Shown here: piece by piece, positions 7,760-16,195 of the stretch | How positions within the stretch are numbered: position 1 is the stretch's first letter | How the letters are laid out: the number at the start of each line of letters is the position of its first letter | Assembly: GCA_028714255.1 (NCBI GenBank) | Contig: JAQTMR010000005.1 | Coordinates: 83,639-147,638 of the forward strand | Source of the DNA: Phycisphaerae bacterium | GTDB taxonomy: Bacteria > Planctomycetota > Phycisphaerae > Sedimentisphaerales > Anaerobacaceae | DNA length: 64,000 bases | Direction: 5' to 3' | The notes under the pieces: generated by a model | The model's database searches: none | The model's input: the letters and a program-made list of their open reading frames with translations, nothing else | What the model was told of the DNA's origin: nothing | Position numbers and translations under genes: made by a program

Positions 7760-9820
7760 ATGGTCACCATAATCGTTCCAACCTATAACGCGTCGAAATA
7801 TCTGCCTTCTCTGCTCATAAAACTTGAATTACAAACATTCAAGGATTATGAGTTGATGGTGGTAGATTCGTCCTCAAGTGACGATACTGTTAATATTGCA
7901 CGGGCTCACCATGCCGATGTTATGACCATTCCACAATCGCAGTTCGACCATGGCGGGACAAGGACTCTGCTTGCCAAAAAGGCAAAAGGCGATATCCTGG
8001 TTTATTTGACCCAGGATGCCTTGCCCTATAATGAATATGCCATCGAGAACATCATTAAGCCTTTTACTGATGATGGAGAAATCGGGGCCGCCTTTGGAAG
8101 GCAAGTGCCGTATTCTGGAGCATCTGTTTTTGCAGAACATTTGAGGTCATTTAATTATCCGGACACTTCTTATACAAGAATCCTGGAGGACAGGAAAAAC
8201 TATGGCATCAAAACAGCTTTCCTGTCCAATTCCTTCGCGGCTTACAGAAAATCTGTGTTGGAGGAAATTGGGTATTTCAAAAGCGGGTTGCCCTTCGGAG
8301 AAGATGCCTGCGCCGGTGCGAAAATACTTCTAAAAGGTTATAAAATCGCTTATATCGCCGAAGCAATAGTCTTTCACTCTCACAATTACACCATTTGGCA
8401 GGACCTCAAACGGTATTTCGACATGGGGACATTCCATAGAACGGAAAATTGGCTCCTGGAGGAATTTGGAAAAGCTGAAGGCGAAGGAATCAGATACGCA
8501 AAATCGGAGATTAAATTTTTATTGAAAAAGAGAAGGTTTGATTTACTTCCCGTATCTGCACTGAGACTCGTTACGAAATATTTGGGCTATAAACTGGGAA
8601 CGGATTATGTGCGTATAAAGCCGTTGATTGCAAAGACCAAACTAGCTATTACAGCACCGCCACTTTCAGCAATTGTAGTAACAAAACGTAAGGAAATATC
8701 CAAAGTAGCTCTTGTCTGTGACTGGTTGACCGCTATGCGCGGCGGCGAACGCTGCTTGGATGCTATATGTGAGATTTACCCTGATGCCGACATCTTCACA
8801 TTGGTTCACTTCCCTGGCTCTGTATCAAAAACCATAGAGAAGCACAAAATACAAACCTCTTATGTCCAGCACCTGCCGGGCAGTATAAAAAACTTCAGGA
8901 TTTACCTGCCGCTTTTCCCTCATGCTATACAAAGATTTGATTTGAGCGGGTATGACTACGTCTTAAGTTTCAGCCATTGTGCCGCGAAAGGCATCAAAGT
9001 TCCACATGGCCTCTTACATATATGTTATTGCCATACGCCGATGCGATATGCCTGGCACATGAGGGATGCATACCTGGATACAGTACCCAGGTTGGAAAGA
9101 TTGCCGATAGAATATACGCTGAACCGTCTTAAAAACTGGGATGCAAGAGCTTCATCCAGGGTAACGCACTTCATAGCTAACAGTAAAAACACTCAAAATC
9201 GGATAAGAGAAGCCTACAATAGGGATTCGGTGATTATTTATCCTCCGGTTGAATGCAGTCGATTTGCCGTTTCCGAAGATGACGATGGTTACTATCTTGT
9301 TCTTTCGGCATTGGTGCCTTATAAAAGAATCGATATAGCGGTTAAGGCCTTTGCTGCTACCGGCCGAAAACTTGTAATTGTGGGAAATGGCCCCGAGCTG
9401 CCCCGGTTGAAGAATATGGCTTCGGCTAATATCTCTTTCGTCGATAACGCAGGTGACAACCAGGTTGTCGAGTACTTAAAAAAATGCAGGGCATTGATAT
9501 TTCCCGGCGAAGAAGATTTCGGCATCGTCCCGCTCGAAGCGCAGGCCTGTGGTAAGCAGGTTATAGCTTTTGGCAGGGGCGGGGCGATGGAAACGATAGT
9601 GGGACTGGACAGCACTCAACCTGGGCAGGAAAATGCGACAGGAATATTTTTCTATGAACAAACATCCGAAGCTCTGCAGAAAAGCATTTTGCTGTTTGAG
9701 AAAACCAAAGACCGTTTTGACCCTCAAAAATGCCACGATAATGTCCTTAGATTTGACCGCCCCATCTACCAGAAATCGATGCAAAATTATATTCAATCTG
9801 TCATAGCTGAAAACTGCTGA
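7760..9820 (+). CDS. GT2-GT4 fusion glycosyltransferase
   Basis: Two complete glycosyltransferase domains lie in one 686-residue chain. Residues 1-300 form a GT2/GT-A domain (VTIIVPTYNASKYLPSLLIK, LMVVDSSSSDDTV, then LTQDALPYNEYA), similar to rhamnosyltransferases. Residues 315-686 form a GT4/GT-B domain starting SKVALVCDWLTAMRGGERCL, with HICYCHTPMRYAW, FIANSKNTQNRI and the donor site GEEDFGIVPLEAQACGKQVIA, where E-x7-E is EDFGIVPLE. Such two-domain enzymes can add two successive sugars. It ends the plus-strand block and converges with the minus-strand genes 20 bases away. The frame is continuous across the linker, so this is a true fusion and not two annotated genes. Confidence 0.87.
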   Translation: MVTIIVPTYNASKYLPSLLIKLELQTFKDYELMVVDSSSSDDTVNIARAHHADVMTIPQSQFDHGGTRTLLAKKAKGDILVYLTQDALPYNEYAIENIIKPFTDDGEIGAAFGRQVPYSGASVFAEHLRSFNYPDTSYTRILEDRKNYGIKTAFLSNSFAAYRKSVLEEIGYFKSGLPFGEDACAGAKILLKGYKIAYIAEAIVFHSHNYTIWQDLKRYFDMGTFHRTENWLLEEFGKAEGEGIRYAKSEIKFLLKKRRFDLLPVSALRLVTKYLGYKLGTDYVRIKPLIAKTKLAITAPPLSAIVVTKRKEISKVALVCDWLTAMRGGERCLDAICEIYPDADIFTLVHFPGSVSKTIEKHKIQTSYVQHLPGSIKNFRIYLPLFPHAIQRFDLSGYDYVLSFSHCAAKGIKVPHGLLHICYCHTPMRYAWHMRDAYLDTVPRLERLPIEYTLNRLKNWDARASSRVTHFIANSKNTQNRIREAYNRDSVIIYPPVECSRFAVSEDDDGYYLVLSALVPYKRIDIAVKAFAATGRKLVIVGNGPELPRLKNMASANISFVDNAGDNQVVEYLKKCRALIFPGEEDFGIVPLEAQACGKQVIAFGRGGAMETIVGLDSTQPGQENATGIFFYEQTSEALQKSILLFEKTKDRFDPQKCHDNVLRFDRPIYQKSMQNYIQSVIAENC

Positions 9821-9840
9821 CACCGTTGGTCAGGTTTAAA

Positions 9841-11346
9841 CTAAAGCTCTTGCTTGTAAATAGTGAATTTTGATTTCTTGTCCTCAACGGGGAAAACCTT
9901 TTTCATTCGCAGCATCTCTTCGCCGGCCGGCATATCCTTTTTATCCTCGGATATTTTTACCAAATATTGGGCCTCTTTTGGCACGGCCCGGTCATTGTGC
10001 ACAATCCCTCTGCGACCGGAATAAAAACTGATACGACCATCAGGAACTGCTATAATATCCTTCTCATCGGTATTTTCTGCAAGCCATCTGGCAGCGTCCC
10101 GATAGTTTTGTTTTTCTGCACGGACAGGACTCAGTAATTTCGGACCGCATATAGCAATTCCGATTATCAATAAAACCATAAACCAAAAGTTAGTGTTGGT
10201 TTTCTTGGAGAATCTCTCATCGAGCCACGATGCCATCGCATCCAGTCCGATAGGGACGTAAAAAATCGTAAACACCACCAGCGTTAGAGTATGTCTTCTG
10301 CTCATATAACCGAACTTGCAATACAGCAGTATCATTATAAGTACGTTAAGAGCAATAAGGGCGATTACTAAAAAGTTCTCCGGCTCACGCCAGTCTCGCT
10401 TTCTAAAATATTCATAAGCTCCTATTAATAGAGCCGGCACAAAAAACCACATCAGAGTTTCGCTGACTCGCTGCACCAGCTTACCTAAAGCCCCCGCAAT
10501 ATCTGACGGTGCAAAACCGGCAGCATATACATCTGGATAGATATTGATTTTCTGTTTGCTAACTTCGGATAATTGTGTGTTGGTCGTGAACTCGACTAAC
10601 TGCTTCTTGGGAAATAGCTCTCCCTTCAGTTTCATATACGGCCCCGCAACGGCCAAAAAACCTGCCACTAAGAGAACAAATGCAAATACCGCCTTGCGTC
10701 TGCTTATCGTTCGTCCGGGCCAAAACACCTGCAGTCCCAGCCATAAGGTACCGAACACAATGACTTGGGTACACTCAGGCCGAATCAGGTACCCTATTCC
10801 CGCTGCCACCCCCGCAAGACCAAACAGCCACCATTTCCTGCTTACTGCCCCCCATATCAGCAGCAAAAAACCGGTTGATAAAAAGAAAATATGCGGCCAA
10901 TCGCTCAAAGCATCGCTTCCGAGCCTCGCAGGGTTCGGCAGTAATATAAGAATTAAGACAGACCAGAAACTAAACCTCTTGCCCACAATCTTCTTGCCCA
11001 CGAAATAAAGCATCACCACGGCCAGCAGCCTGAATACCAACGCCACAGCCTGGGCGGAATAAACCCAACTCTGTATTGATGAGTCATCCTTCCGCACTTC
11101 TGATATTTTGTGCGCAATGGTAATTAAGAAGGGATAACCCGGGTGCTGATGTGAGCTATTCATCGCTTTCACGGGGGAAGTCTCAAGGCCTTTGGCAAAT
11201 TCTATAAAGGTTACTCCGTCTTTTGCGATAAGAACTGTTGTGCCGATAAGATATACGCCGACACAAAACGCAACCGCCAGCAGAATTGAGATGTGAATAA
11301 TAGCTTTGCTTCCACCAGATTGTTCGTCTGTTATTTTAATACGCAT
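9841..11346 (-). CDS. Polytopic membrane glycosyltransferase (GT39/ArnT-like)
   Basis: A 501-residue protein with about ten hydrophobic segments. The first (IIHISILLAVAFCVGVYLIG) is followed by an outer loop with KDGVTFIEFAKG and SSHQHPGYPFLI. This acidic residue plus HPGYP arrangement resembles the dolichyl-phosphate-mannose mannosyltransferase (GT39/PMT) and ArnT superfamily, GT-C enzymes using polyprenyl-phosphate sugars at the periplasmic face. The C-terminal soluble part (residues 420-501, NYRDAARWLAENTDEKDIIAVP) is typical of such proteins. It overlaps the upstream sugar-transferase gene by 11 bases, so the two are co-translated. Substrate unknown. Confidence 0.8.
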   Translation of the reverse strand: MRIKITDEQSGGSKAIIHISILLAVAFCVGVYLIGTTVLIAKDGVTFIEFAKGLETSPVKAMNSSHQHPGYPFLITIAHKISEVRKDDSSIQSWVYSAQAVALVFRLLAVVMLYFVGKKIVGKRFSFWSVLILILLPNPARLGSDALSDWPHIFFLSTGFLLLIWGAVSRKWWLFGLAGVAAGIGYLIRPECTQVIVFGTLWLGLQVFWPGRTISRRKAVFAFVLLVAGFLAVAGPYMKLKGELFPKKQLVEFTTNTQLSEVSKQKINIYPDVYAAGFAPSDIAGALGKLVQRVSETLMWFFVPALLIGAYEYFRKRDWREPENFLVIALIALNVLIMILLYCKFGYMSRRHTLTLVVFTIFYVPIGLDAMASWLDERFSKKTNTNFWFMVLLIIGIAICGPKLLSPVRAEKQNYRDAARWLAENTDEKDIIAVPDGRISFYSGRRGIVHNDRAVPKEAQYLVKISEDKKDMPAGEEMLRMKKVFPVEDKKSKFTIYKQEL

Positions 11347-12742
11347 TCCTGCTTTTTATAATACGCCAGGGGGTTGACAACAGAATTCTAAGGTCGAATC
11401 CGAACGACCAGTTCTTAATATAGTATAAATCATATTGCAATCTTTTTTTTAGAGAAGTGTCGCCGCGAAAGCCGTTGACCTGGGCCCAGCCGGTCATTCC
11501 TGCTTTCAGTTTATGCCTGAGCATATACTTCTTGTATTCCTCTGAGAACTGCTTTACGAAGTGGGGCCGCTCCGGCCGTGGACCGACAAGGCTCATTTCG
11601 CCTTTTATTACGTTTATAAGCTGAGGCAGCTCGTCCAGACTTCCGCGCCGCAGCCACGCTCCGATTGTCGTACGTCTCGGGTCGTTAGGCTTGGCCCATT
11701 GTGGACCGTCTTCTTCCTCCGCATCAACCCTCATCGTGCGAAACTTCAGCATTTCAAAATCCTTCTGGTCCATACCCACCCGTACCTGTTTGTAGAAAAC
11801 CGGCCCTTTGCTGGTTAATTTAATCAGCAGGGCGATTATTACCATAGGAATCGAAAATATAATAAGAAATACAAGCCCTGTCACACGGTCGAAAATTTCT
11901 TTCAGCACAATGTTATACCCGCTCAACGGCGGCTCCGCCGATGAAAACAATAGTTGCGACCCAATCGGAACCGCCTCGGCGTCGCTTATCGACATAAGGC
12001 TGCCCCAGTCAGGAACTATTCGTATAGTTAATCCCGCACACTGGAGAGATTCAAGAATCGGATACACATCCTGTGCTTCACTGCCGCTGAGAGTAAGAAA
12101 AACCTCGTCTATCCTCCTGGTTTTGACCAGTTCCGTCAATTTATCAATCGGGCCGTACACAGGTGCCCCTGATAATACAGTGCCGATTCGGCTGGGATTG
12201 TTGTCCACGAAAAACCCGCATCTCAAACCCAGCCATCCCATTCGCTTGAGGTCACGAACTAATAGTTGCCCCTTTTTCCCTGCTCCAATCACGGCATAAT
12301 ATCGCAGGTTATATCCTCTTCTTCGCAGAAACCTTAGGCTTTCTATCGCCAGTAAATGTGAGAGGCACAGCCCCGCAAACAGCATCGTTATGAATAGTAC
12401 CAATAGCTTTCTTGAGTAAGGCACGTTCTGAAGGTAATAGAGAAATGCCAGCACTAATAGCCCGCTCAGCAGACTCGCCTTTGAAATATCTACAAGCTGC
12501 CTGAGCATACCGTATATGCGCTTGGACTTATAAAGCCCCGACCACAGGCATCCTGCATAGCAGATACAAATCACCGGTAAAGCCAGGCTTAGATGTCCCC
12601 GAAAACTGGGTATCCCCTTTGTCGTCTCGAATATCCCGAAATTGAATCGAACAAAATAGACTGCTATCCACACGACGGCGATAATTATAATATCTATTAT
12701 TGAGCGAAGCAGTGAAAAAAATGCCGCATATCTCTTTAGCAT
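11336..12742 (-). CDS. Polyprenyl-phosphate sugar-1-phosphate transferase (WcaJ/WbaP type)
   Basis: This is the initiating enzyme of polysaccharide assembly. It would move a sugar-1-phosphate from a UDP-sugar to undecaprenyl phosphate in the inner membrane. About four N-terminal membrane segments are followed by a Rossmann-like domain (YYAVIGAGKKGQLLVRDL, near residue 150). The C-terminal bacterial sugar transferase domain begins KEIFDRVTGLVFLIIFSIPM and shows the conserved KFRTMRVDAE, RRGSLDELPQLINV, GEMSLVGPRPE and GMTGWAQVNGFRG motifs. The length (468) is normal for the family. It is the first gene of the minus-strand pair. The sugar (glucose, galactose or other) cannot be told from the sequence. 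Confidence 0.92.
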   Translation of the reverse strand: MLKRYAAFFSLLRSIIDIIIIAVVWIAVYFVRFNFGIFETTKGIPSFRGHLSLALPVICICYAGCLWSGLYKSKRIYGMLRQLVDISKASLLSGLLVLAFLYYLQNVPYSRKLLVLFITMLFAGLCLSHLLAIESLRFLRRRGYNLRYYAVIGAGKKGQLLVRDLKRMGWLGLRCGFFVDNNPSRIGTVLSGAPVYGPIDKLTELVKTRRIDEVFLTLSGSEAQDVYPILESLQCAGLTIRIVPDWGSLMSISDAEAVPIGSQLLFSSAEPPLSGYNIVLKEIFDRVTGLVFLIIFSIPMVIIALLIKLTSKGPVFYKQVRVGMDQKDFEMLKFRTMRVDAEEEDGPQWAKPNDPRRTTIGAWLRRGSLDELPQLINVIKGEMSLVGPRPERPHFVKQFSEEYKKYMLRHKLKAGMTGWAQVNGFRGDTSLKKRLQYDLYYIKNWSFGFDLRILLSTPWRIIKSRNAY

Positions 12743-12927
12743 ATTATCCCTTCAGATTTATCCGCCTCTGGCGGATCTATCCTGACTTTTGCATCCCCGC
12801 TTCGCCTGCTTTGGCAAGCCGAAGGCGAGACGGGCAGCGAGGCGAGCCGCAATCCCGGTTATTTTGCCCTTAACACCCTGAAATTTCAAGATAATTCTCA
12901 AAAATCCAATTTTACATATTTTCCCCC

Positions 12928-12955
12928 TTGATTTAGCTGTATTAGTAGCTATAAT
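12928..12955 (+). promoter_or_regulatory. Sigma-70-type promoter for the LptC-like gene
   Basis: TTGATT at 12928-12933 and a consensus TATAAT at 12950-12955 are separated by 16 bases. They lie about 35 bases before the TTG start at 12990 and point towards it. The upstream part of this gap (12770-12860) holds inverted-repeat DNA such as CCGCCTCTGGCGG. Confidence 0.6.
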
Positions 12956-12989
12956 TCTCGTTTGGTCTTTCTGGAGGAGATTACCTCAC

Positions 12990-13898
12990 TTGATTGTCCT
13001 CAAGTTGTTTAGCAGGCATTTCGGAGTGAGAGGAGACAATGTGGGTGCAAGGTCAATAATATTTAAATCAAACCTGTGGCTCAAGGGGACACTCTTTTTA
13101 GTTTTGTGGGTTTTGTCTTTCCTGATTCTAATAATTGTCTCCTCAAATAATGAATTAAACAAGCTCTACCATGATGCGGTAAGCCATGGCCTCGAGTTCA
13201 AATTGCCAAAGAATCGAATAGGGACACTTAGTTATGTGTGTTCAGATCCCGAAGAAAACCACAGGCCTGTTTATTCCATTAGCTTTGGGGGCCTTCTTGT
13301 GGAAAATAATAACTTCGGGTTATTCGAAACCGCAGTGCACAAAATAGTAAAAATACAGGACCTCGAACTCGCGTTTTATAAATACACTCCGCCCAACATT
13401 ACTTCAAATACAAATCTCAGCAGTAAAAAGAACACTGCAGCACCCGATATTCCCACAGTGCCTGAAGGTCCATTTCCTTATGCCGGGGAACTCCTGGATA
13501 ATATCTCTAACTCAATAAATCCTATGAACGGCTGGCGTATTAATATTGATATAAGCAACACTTCGGAGGTTTGTGTTACTAACCTTGATTACAAAGTATT
13601 CTGTGACGGAGCTGCGCTGCTTAGTGTGCGAAGCAGAAGAGCAGTAGTTTCCAGCAGACGTCCTGATGTGGTAATACTCCGTGGCCATGTAATAGTCAAG
13701 GCGGTAGATGGCAGCATTCTCGAGAGCAATCGCGTCATATGGGACATAAGGAAACATCATTTTACTACAGATGGAACTTACTTTTTAACCCGCAATGGCA
13801 GAAAAATACGGGGTAAAGATATATGTGTTGATGATAAATTAAATATCGTGCAGGCACAGTTCGCCGCACTCAAAGAAGGAGGCAAGAAAAATGGTTAA
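12990..13898 (+). CDS. LptC-like LPS export periplasmic protein
   Basis: The start is TTG, 11 bases after a GGAGGA ribosome site at 12973. One membrane anchor (LKGTLFLVLWVLSFLILIIVS, about residues 30-52) is followed by a periplasmic region. The C-terminal third (FCDGAALLSVRSRRAVV...GHVIVKAVDGSILESNRVIWD...TDGTYFLTRNGRKIRGKDI) has the repeating beta pattern of LptC/LptA jelly-roll domains, which bridge LPS from the inner to the outer membrane. The protein is longer (302) than E. coli LptC (about 190) because of an insert near residues 100-180. The gene overlaps the next one by 8 bases. The LptC call is inference from fold pattern; no LptB/F/G gene is in the window. Confidence 0.6.
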   Translation: MIVLKLFSRHFGVRGDNVGARSIIFKSNLWLKGTLFLVLWVLSFLILIIVSSNNELNKLYHDAVSHGLEFKLPKNRIGTLSYVCSDPEENHRPVYSISFGGLLVENNNFGLFETAVHKIVKIQDLELAFYKYTPPNITSNTNLSSKKNTAAPDIPTVPEGPFPYAGELLDNISNSINPMNGWRINIDISNTSEVCVTNLDYKVFCDGAALLSVRSRRAVVSSRRPDVVILRGHVIVKAVDGSILESNRVIWDIRKHHFTTDGTYFLTRNGRKIRGKDICVDDKLNIVQAQFAALKEGGKKNG

Positions 13899-16119
13899 GA
13901 GGATTGTATCCCTGACGTTGTTTGTAAGTTGTTGTCTTATTTCTGCTGTTTTTGCTGCCGAGCCGAACGATTACCTTGTACCCGGCAAGTCGGATATATG
14001 CGAGGGTAGTTTGTCCAGCTTGCGAGAAGCCTATCAAATCTTTGATGCCGGTTTAAACGATACGTCCTGTGCGGATTGTAATACCAACAGAGAGCTTATA
14101 TTCCTGCATGCGGCGACAAGAACAGCAATGCTGTTCATTGATAACAATGACCTCTCAATAAACGATAGTTTCCTCGAAGTGGCGGAAAGGTTTGGCGTGC
14201 AGGTTTTGGGGGACTTCTTTGAAGAGCTTGACGTCAACGTGTCGCTAACGGATAACCGCTACAAAATACCTGATGGCGCGCCGGATTCTAACGAAATTTC
14301 CACCATAGTGCACAACTGGATAGCCGAAATTAACGATGTCAACGGCATCGTTGCTGAGTTGAACTCAATCAGCGACTCGCCGTCTGACCGCTTTCGGTTC
14401 TTCTTCGAGCCAAATGACACCGGTCTGGAAAACCCCTTGGAAGTGGACTACGGGGAAGTTTTGATTCTGAAAGGATTGCTGCTGGCCTTCAAGAGCCAAT
14501 TAGAAGCCAAATTGGCCTATGATGTTTTCGTTGATGTGAATGAAACGCTTTTGCACGAACTTTTATATGAAGACGGCGTCAATCCTGAAGAACCCAATTT
14601 TGCCGAGCTTGCTGCCATCATTGGTATTAGTGATCCCAACAACATCAGTATAAACGATGATTTTCTCAATCCTTATCCTGATTTATTAAAGGTCTTGCCA
14701 ACATCCAACTTTCCGGATGTCAATGGAAAAGCTATATTAGCCCAGGTACGACAGGATTGGATTGATTCAATAAACTATTACTTTGATGCACTTAATTACA
14801 TCGTTGCCGAAGACGTGCCGCCGGGTACTGACCCGCAGGAGGACGAGTTTCTTTATATAGACCCTGATAGTCAGTTTGTTTTGGACGTAGTCGAAGATAG
14901 ATTGACTGCTCTGCGGGACTCTCTGCAAAATGACACCATAATAACATACCCGCTTGAAACAACCAAAACGTACGACATATACGACGCCAATTCGGTGCAT
15001 ATAGGCCAATTAGCATTGGTGTATAATTTCACCGGTATCGAAGGAGATGATGGTAGTTTAACATTCGTAGATACCAATCTCGCACCTTCGCCATGGGAGG
15101 TCGAATGGTTTGGGAGGGAAGATGCAAACCAGATTGAAGTCGAGTTGGAATATTATTCAGAGAGCGGATGGAAACAAGGATGGCTCGAAGGCACTTTAAG
15201 TAATGACGGCAACAGTATAATAGATGCTACATTCGAATACTGGGGTTCTGCTCCACCCTGTACAGCTACTTTTTATGAGGTATGGGCTGGCAACACCGAC
15301 TATACGGCCTATCCGCAGTGGTGGGGGGAATACTTCTTCAACATAGACCAGCAGGACTACACAAAGATGGGCGAATCTGATGGTCAAACAAAAACATTCT
15401 TTGGTGATTACGCGTTTTATGTCATTGCTGCCAGGCATGAGTTTTTCCTCGATAGCATTCAGGGCTCTACAGGTGCTTACTACAACTATGGAAGTATTTG
15501 GACTGGTAATACCTCCAATGAGCAAAATATCTGGGGGCCTACGGATGGCTGGTATGCCACTGTTGGTTATCAGGAAAGTTGGACTGCCTTCAGAGGCTTT
15601 GTAGCCATTGCCAATCCCGGCGACTGGACGAGCATTACCGTTACGTCAGACAGGATTTGCTCACCCGGCGATACTCTATACGGGCTATCAGGTCTGCTCA
15701 TCAGCACCGAAGTTGAAGAAGTAAACATCAATCCAAATCCGATTTTTGGCTCTTCACCGAATTACCCCAATCCTGTCAATCCGAGGGACTTACTGCCTCT
15801 ATTCGACCAGGAAAATATTCCTATAACGTGCACATTCGGCCACGGCTTAGGCAACGATGCGACGCTCGGCGGAATTCTCCCGGATATGACGCAGCAGGAC
15901 TGGGCAACATCATTCGACCTTGGTTTTCTCCAGGGTGACTCCGATACCGATTGTGATGTGGACTTTACTGACTATGCTGTTCTTGCTATTCACTGGCTGA
16001 ATCAAAATTGCACAGAAACAGATTGGTGTGACAAGGCTGATATTGACCAGAGCGGTGAGGTAGATATTTTCGACCTTTATATTTTTGCCGACAACTGGCT
16101 CGAAGGTGCTGGTGGATAA
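13891..16119 (+). CDS. Secreted protein with C-terminal dockerin-like calcium repeats
   Basis: A 742-residue protein with a clear Sec signal peptide (VSLTLFVSCCLISAVFA, cleavage near residue 22). The middle is rich in Asp, Asn and aromatic residues and shows no domain I can name. The last 60 residues hold two EF-hand-like loops: GDSDTDCDVDFTDYAVLAIH followed by W, and ADIDQSGEVDIFDLYIFADN followed by W. This duplicated DxDxDxxVDxxDxxxxAxxW pattern is the dockerin type I-like module frequent at the C-termini of secreted planctomycete proteins. Because no cohesin is visible, it may simply be a calcium-stabilised cell-surface tail. The ribosome site GGAGG lies just before the ATG, within the end of the LptC-like gene. 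Confidence 0.72.
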   Translation: MVKRIVSLTLFVSCCLISAVFAAEPNDYLVPGKSDICEGSLSSLREAYQIFDAGLNDTSCADCNTNRELIFLHAATRTAMLFIDNNDLSINDSFLEVAERFGVQVLGDFFEELDVNVSLTDNRYKIPDGAPDSNEISTIVHNWIAEINDVNGIVAELNSISDSPSDRFRFFFEPNDTGLENPLEVDYGEVLILKGLLLAFKSQLEAKLAYDVFVDVNETLLHELLYEDGVNPEEPNFAELAAIIGISDPNNISINDDFLNPYPDLLKVLPTSNFPDVNGKAILAQVRQDWIDSINYYFDALNYIVAEDVPPGTDPQEDEFLYIDPDSQFVLDVVEDRLTALRDSLQNDTIITYPLETTKTYDIYDANSVHIGQLALVYNFTGIEGDDGSLTFVDTNLAPSPWEVEWFGREDANQIEVELEYYSESGWKQGWLEGTLSNDGNSIIDATFEYWGSAPPCTATFYEVWAGNTDYTAYPQWWGEYFFNIDQQDYTKMGESDGQTKTFFGDYAFYVIAARHEFFLDSIQGSTGAYYNYGSIWTGNTSNEQNIWGPTDGWYATVGYQESWTAFRGFVAIANPGDWTSITVTSDRICSPGDTLYGLSGLLISTEVEEVNINPNPIFGSSPNYPNPVNPRDLLPLFDQENIPITCTFGHGLGNDATLGGILPDMTQQDWATSFDLGFLQGDSDTDCDVDFTDYAVLAIHWLNQNCTETDWCDKADIDQSGEVDIFDLYIFADNWLEGAGG

Positions 16120-16195
16120 TCACATTTGTTTCTAAGTAGTTTTTGAATATTTCTGCATAGTTTTTGTAAGTTTTGGTATGGTTTTCCATCCCAAA

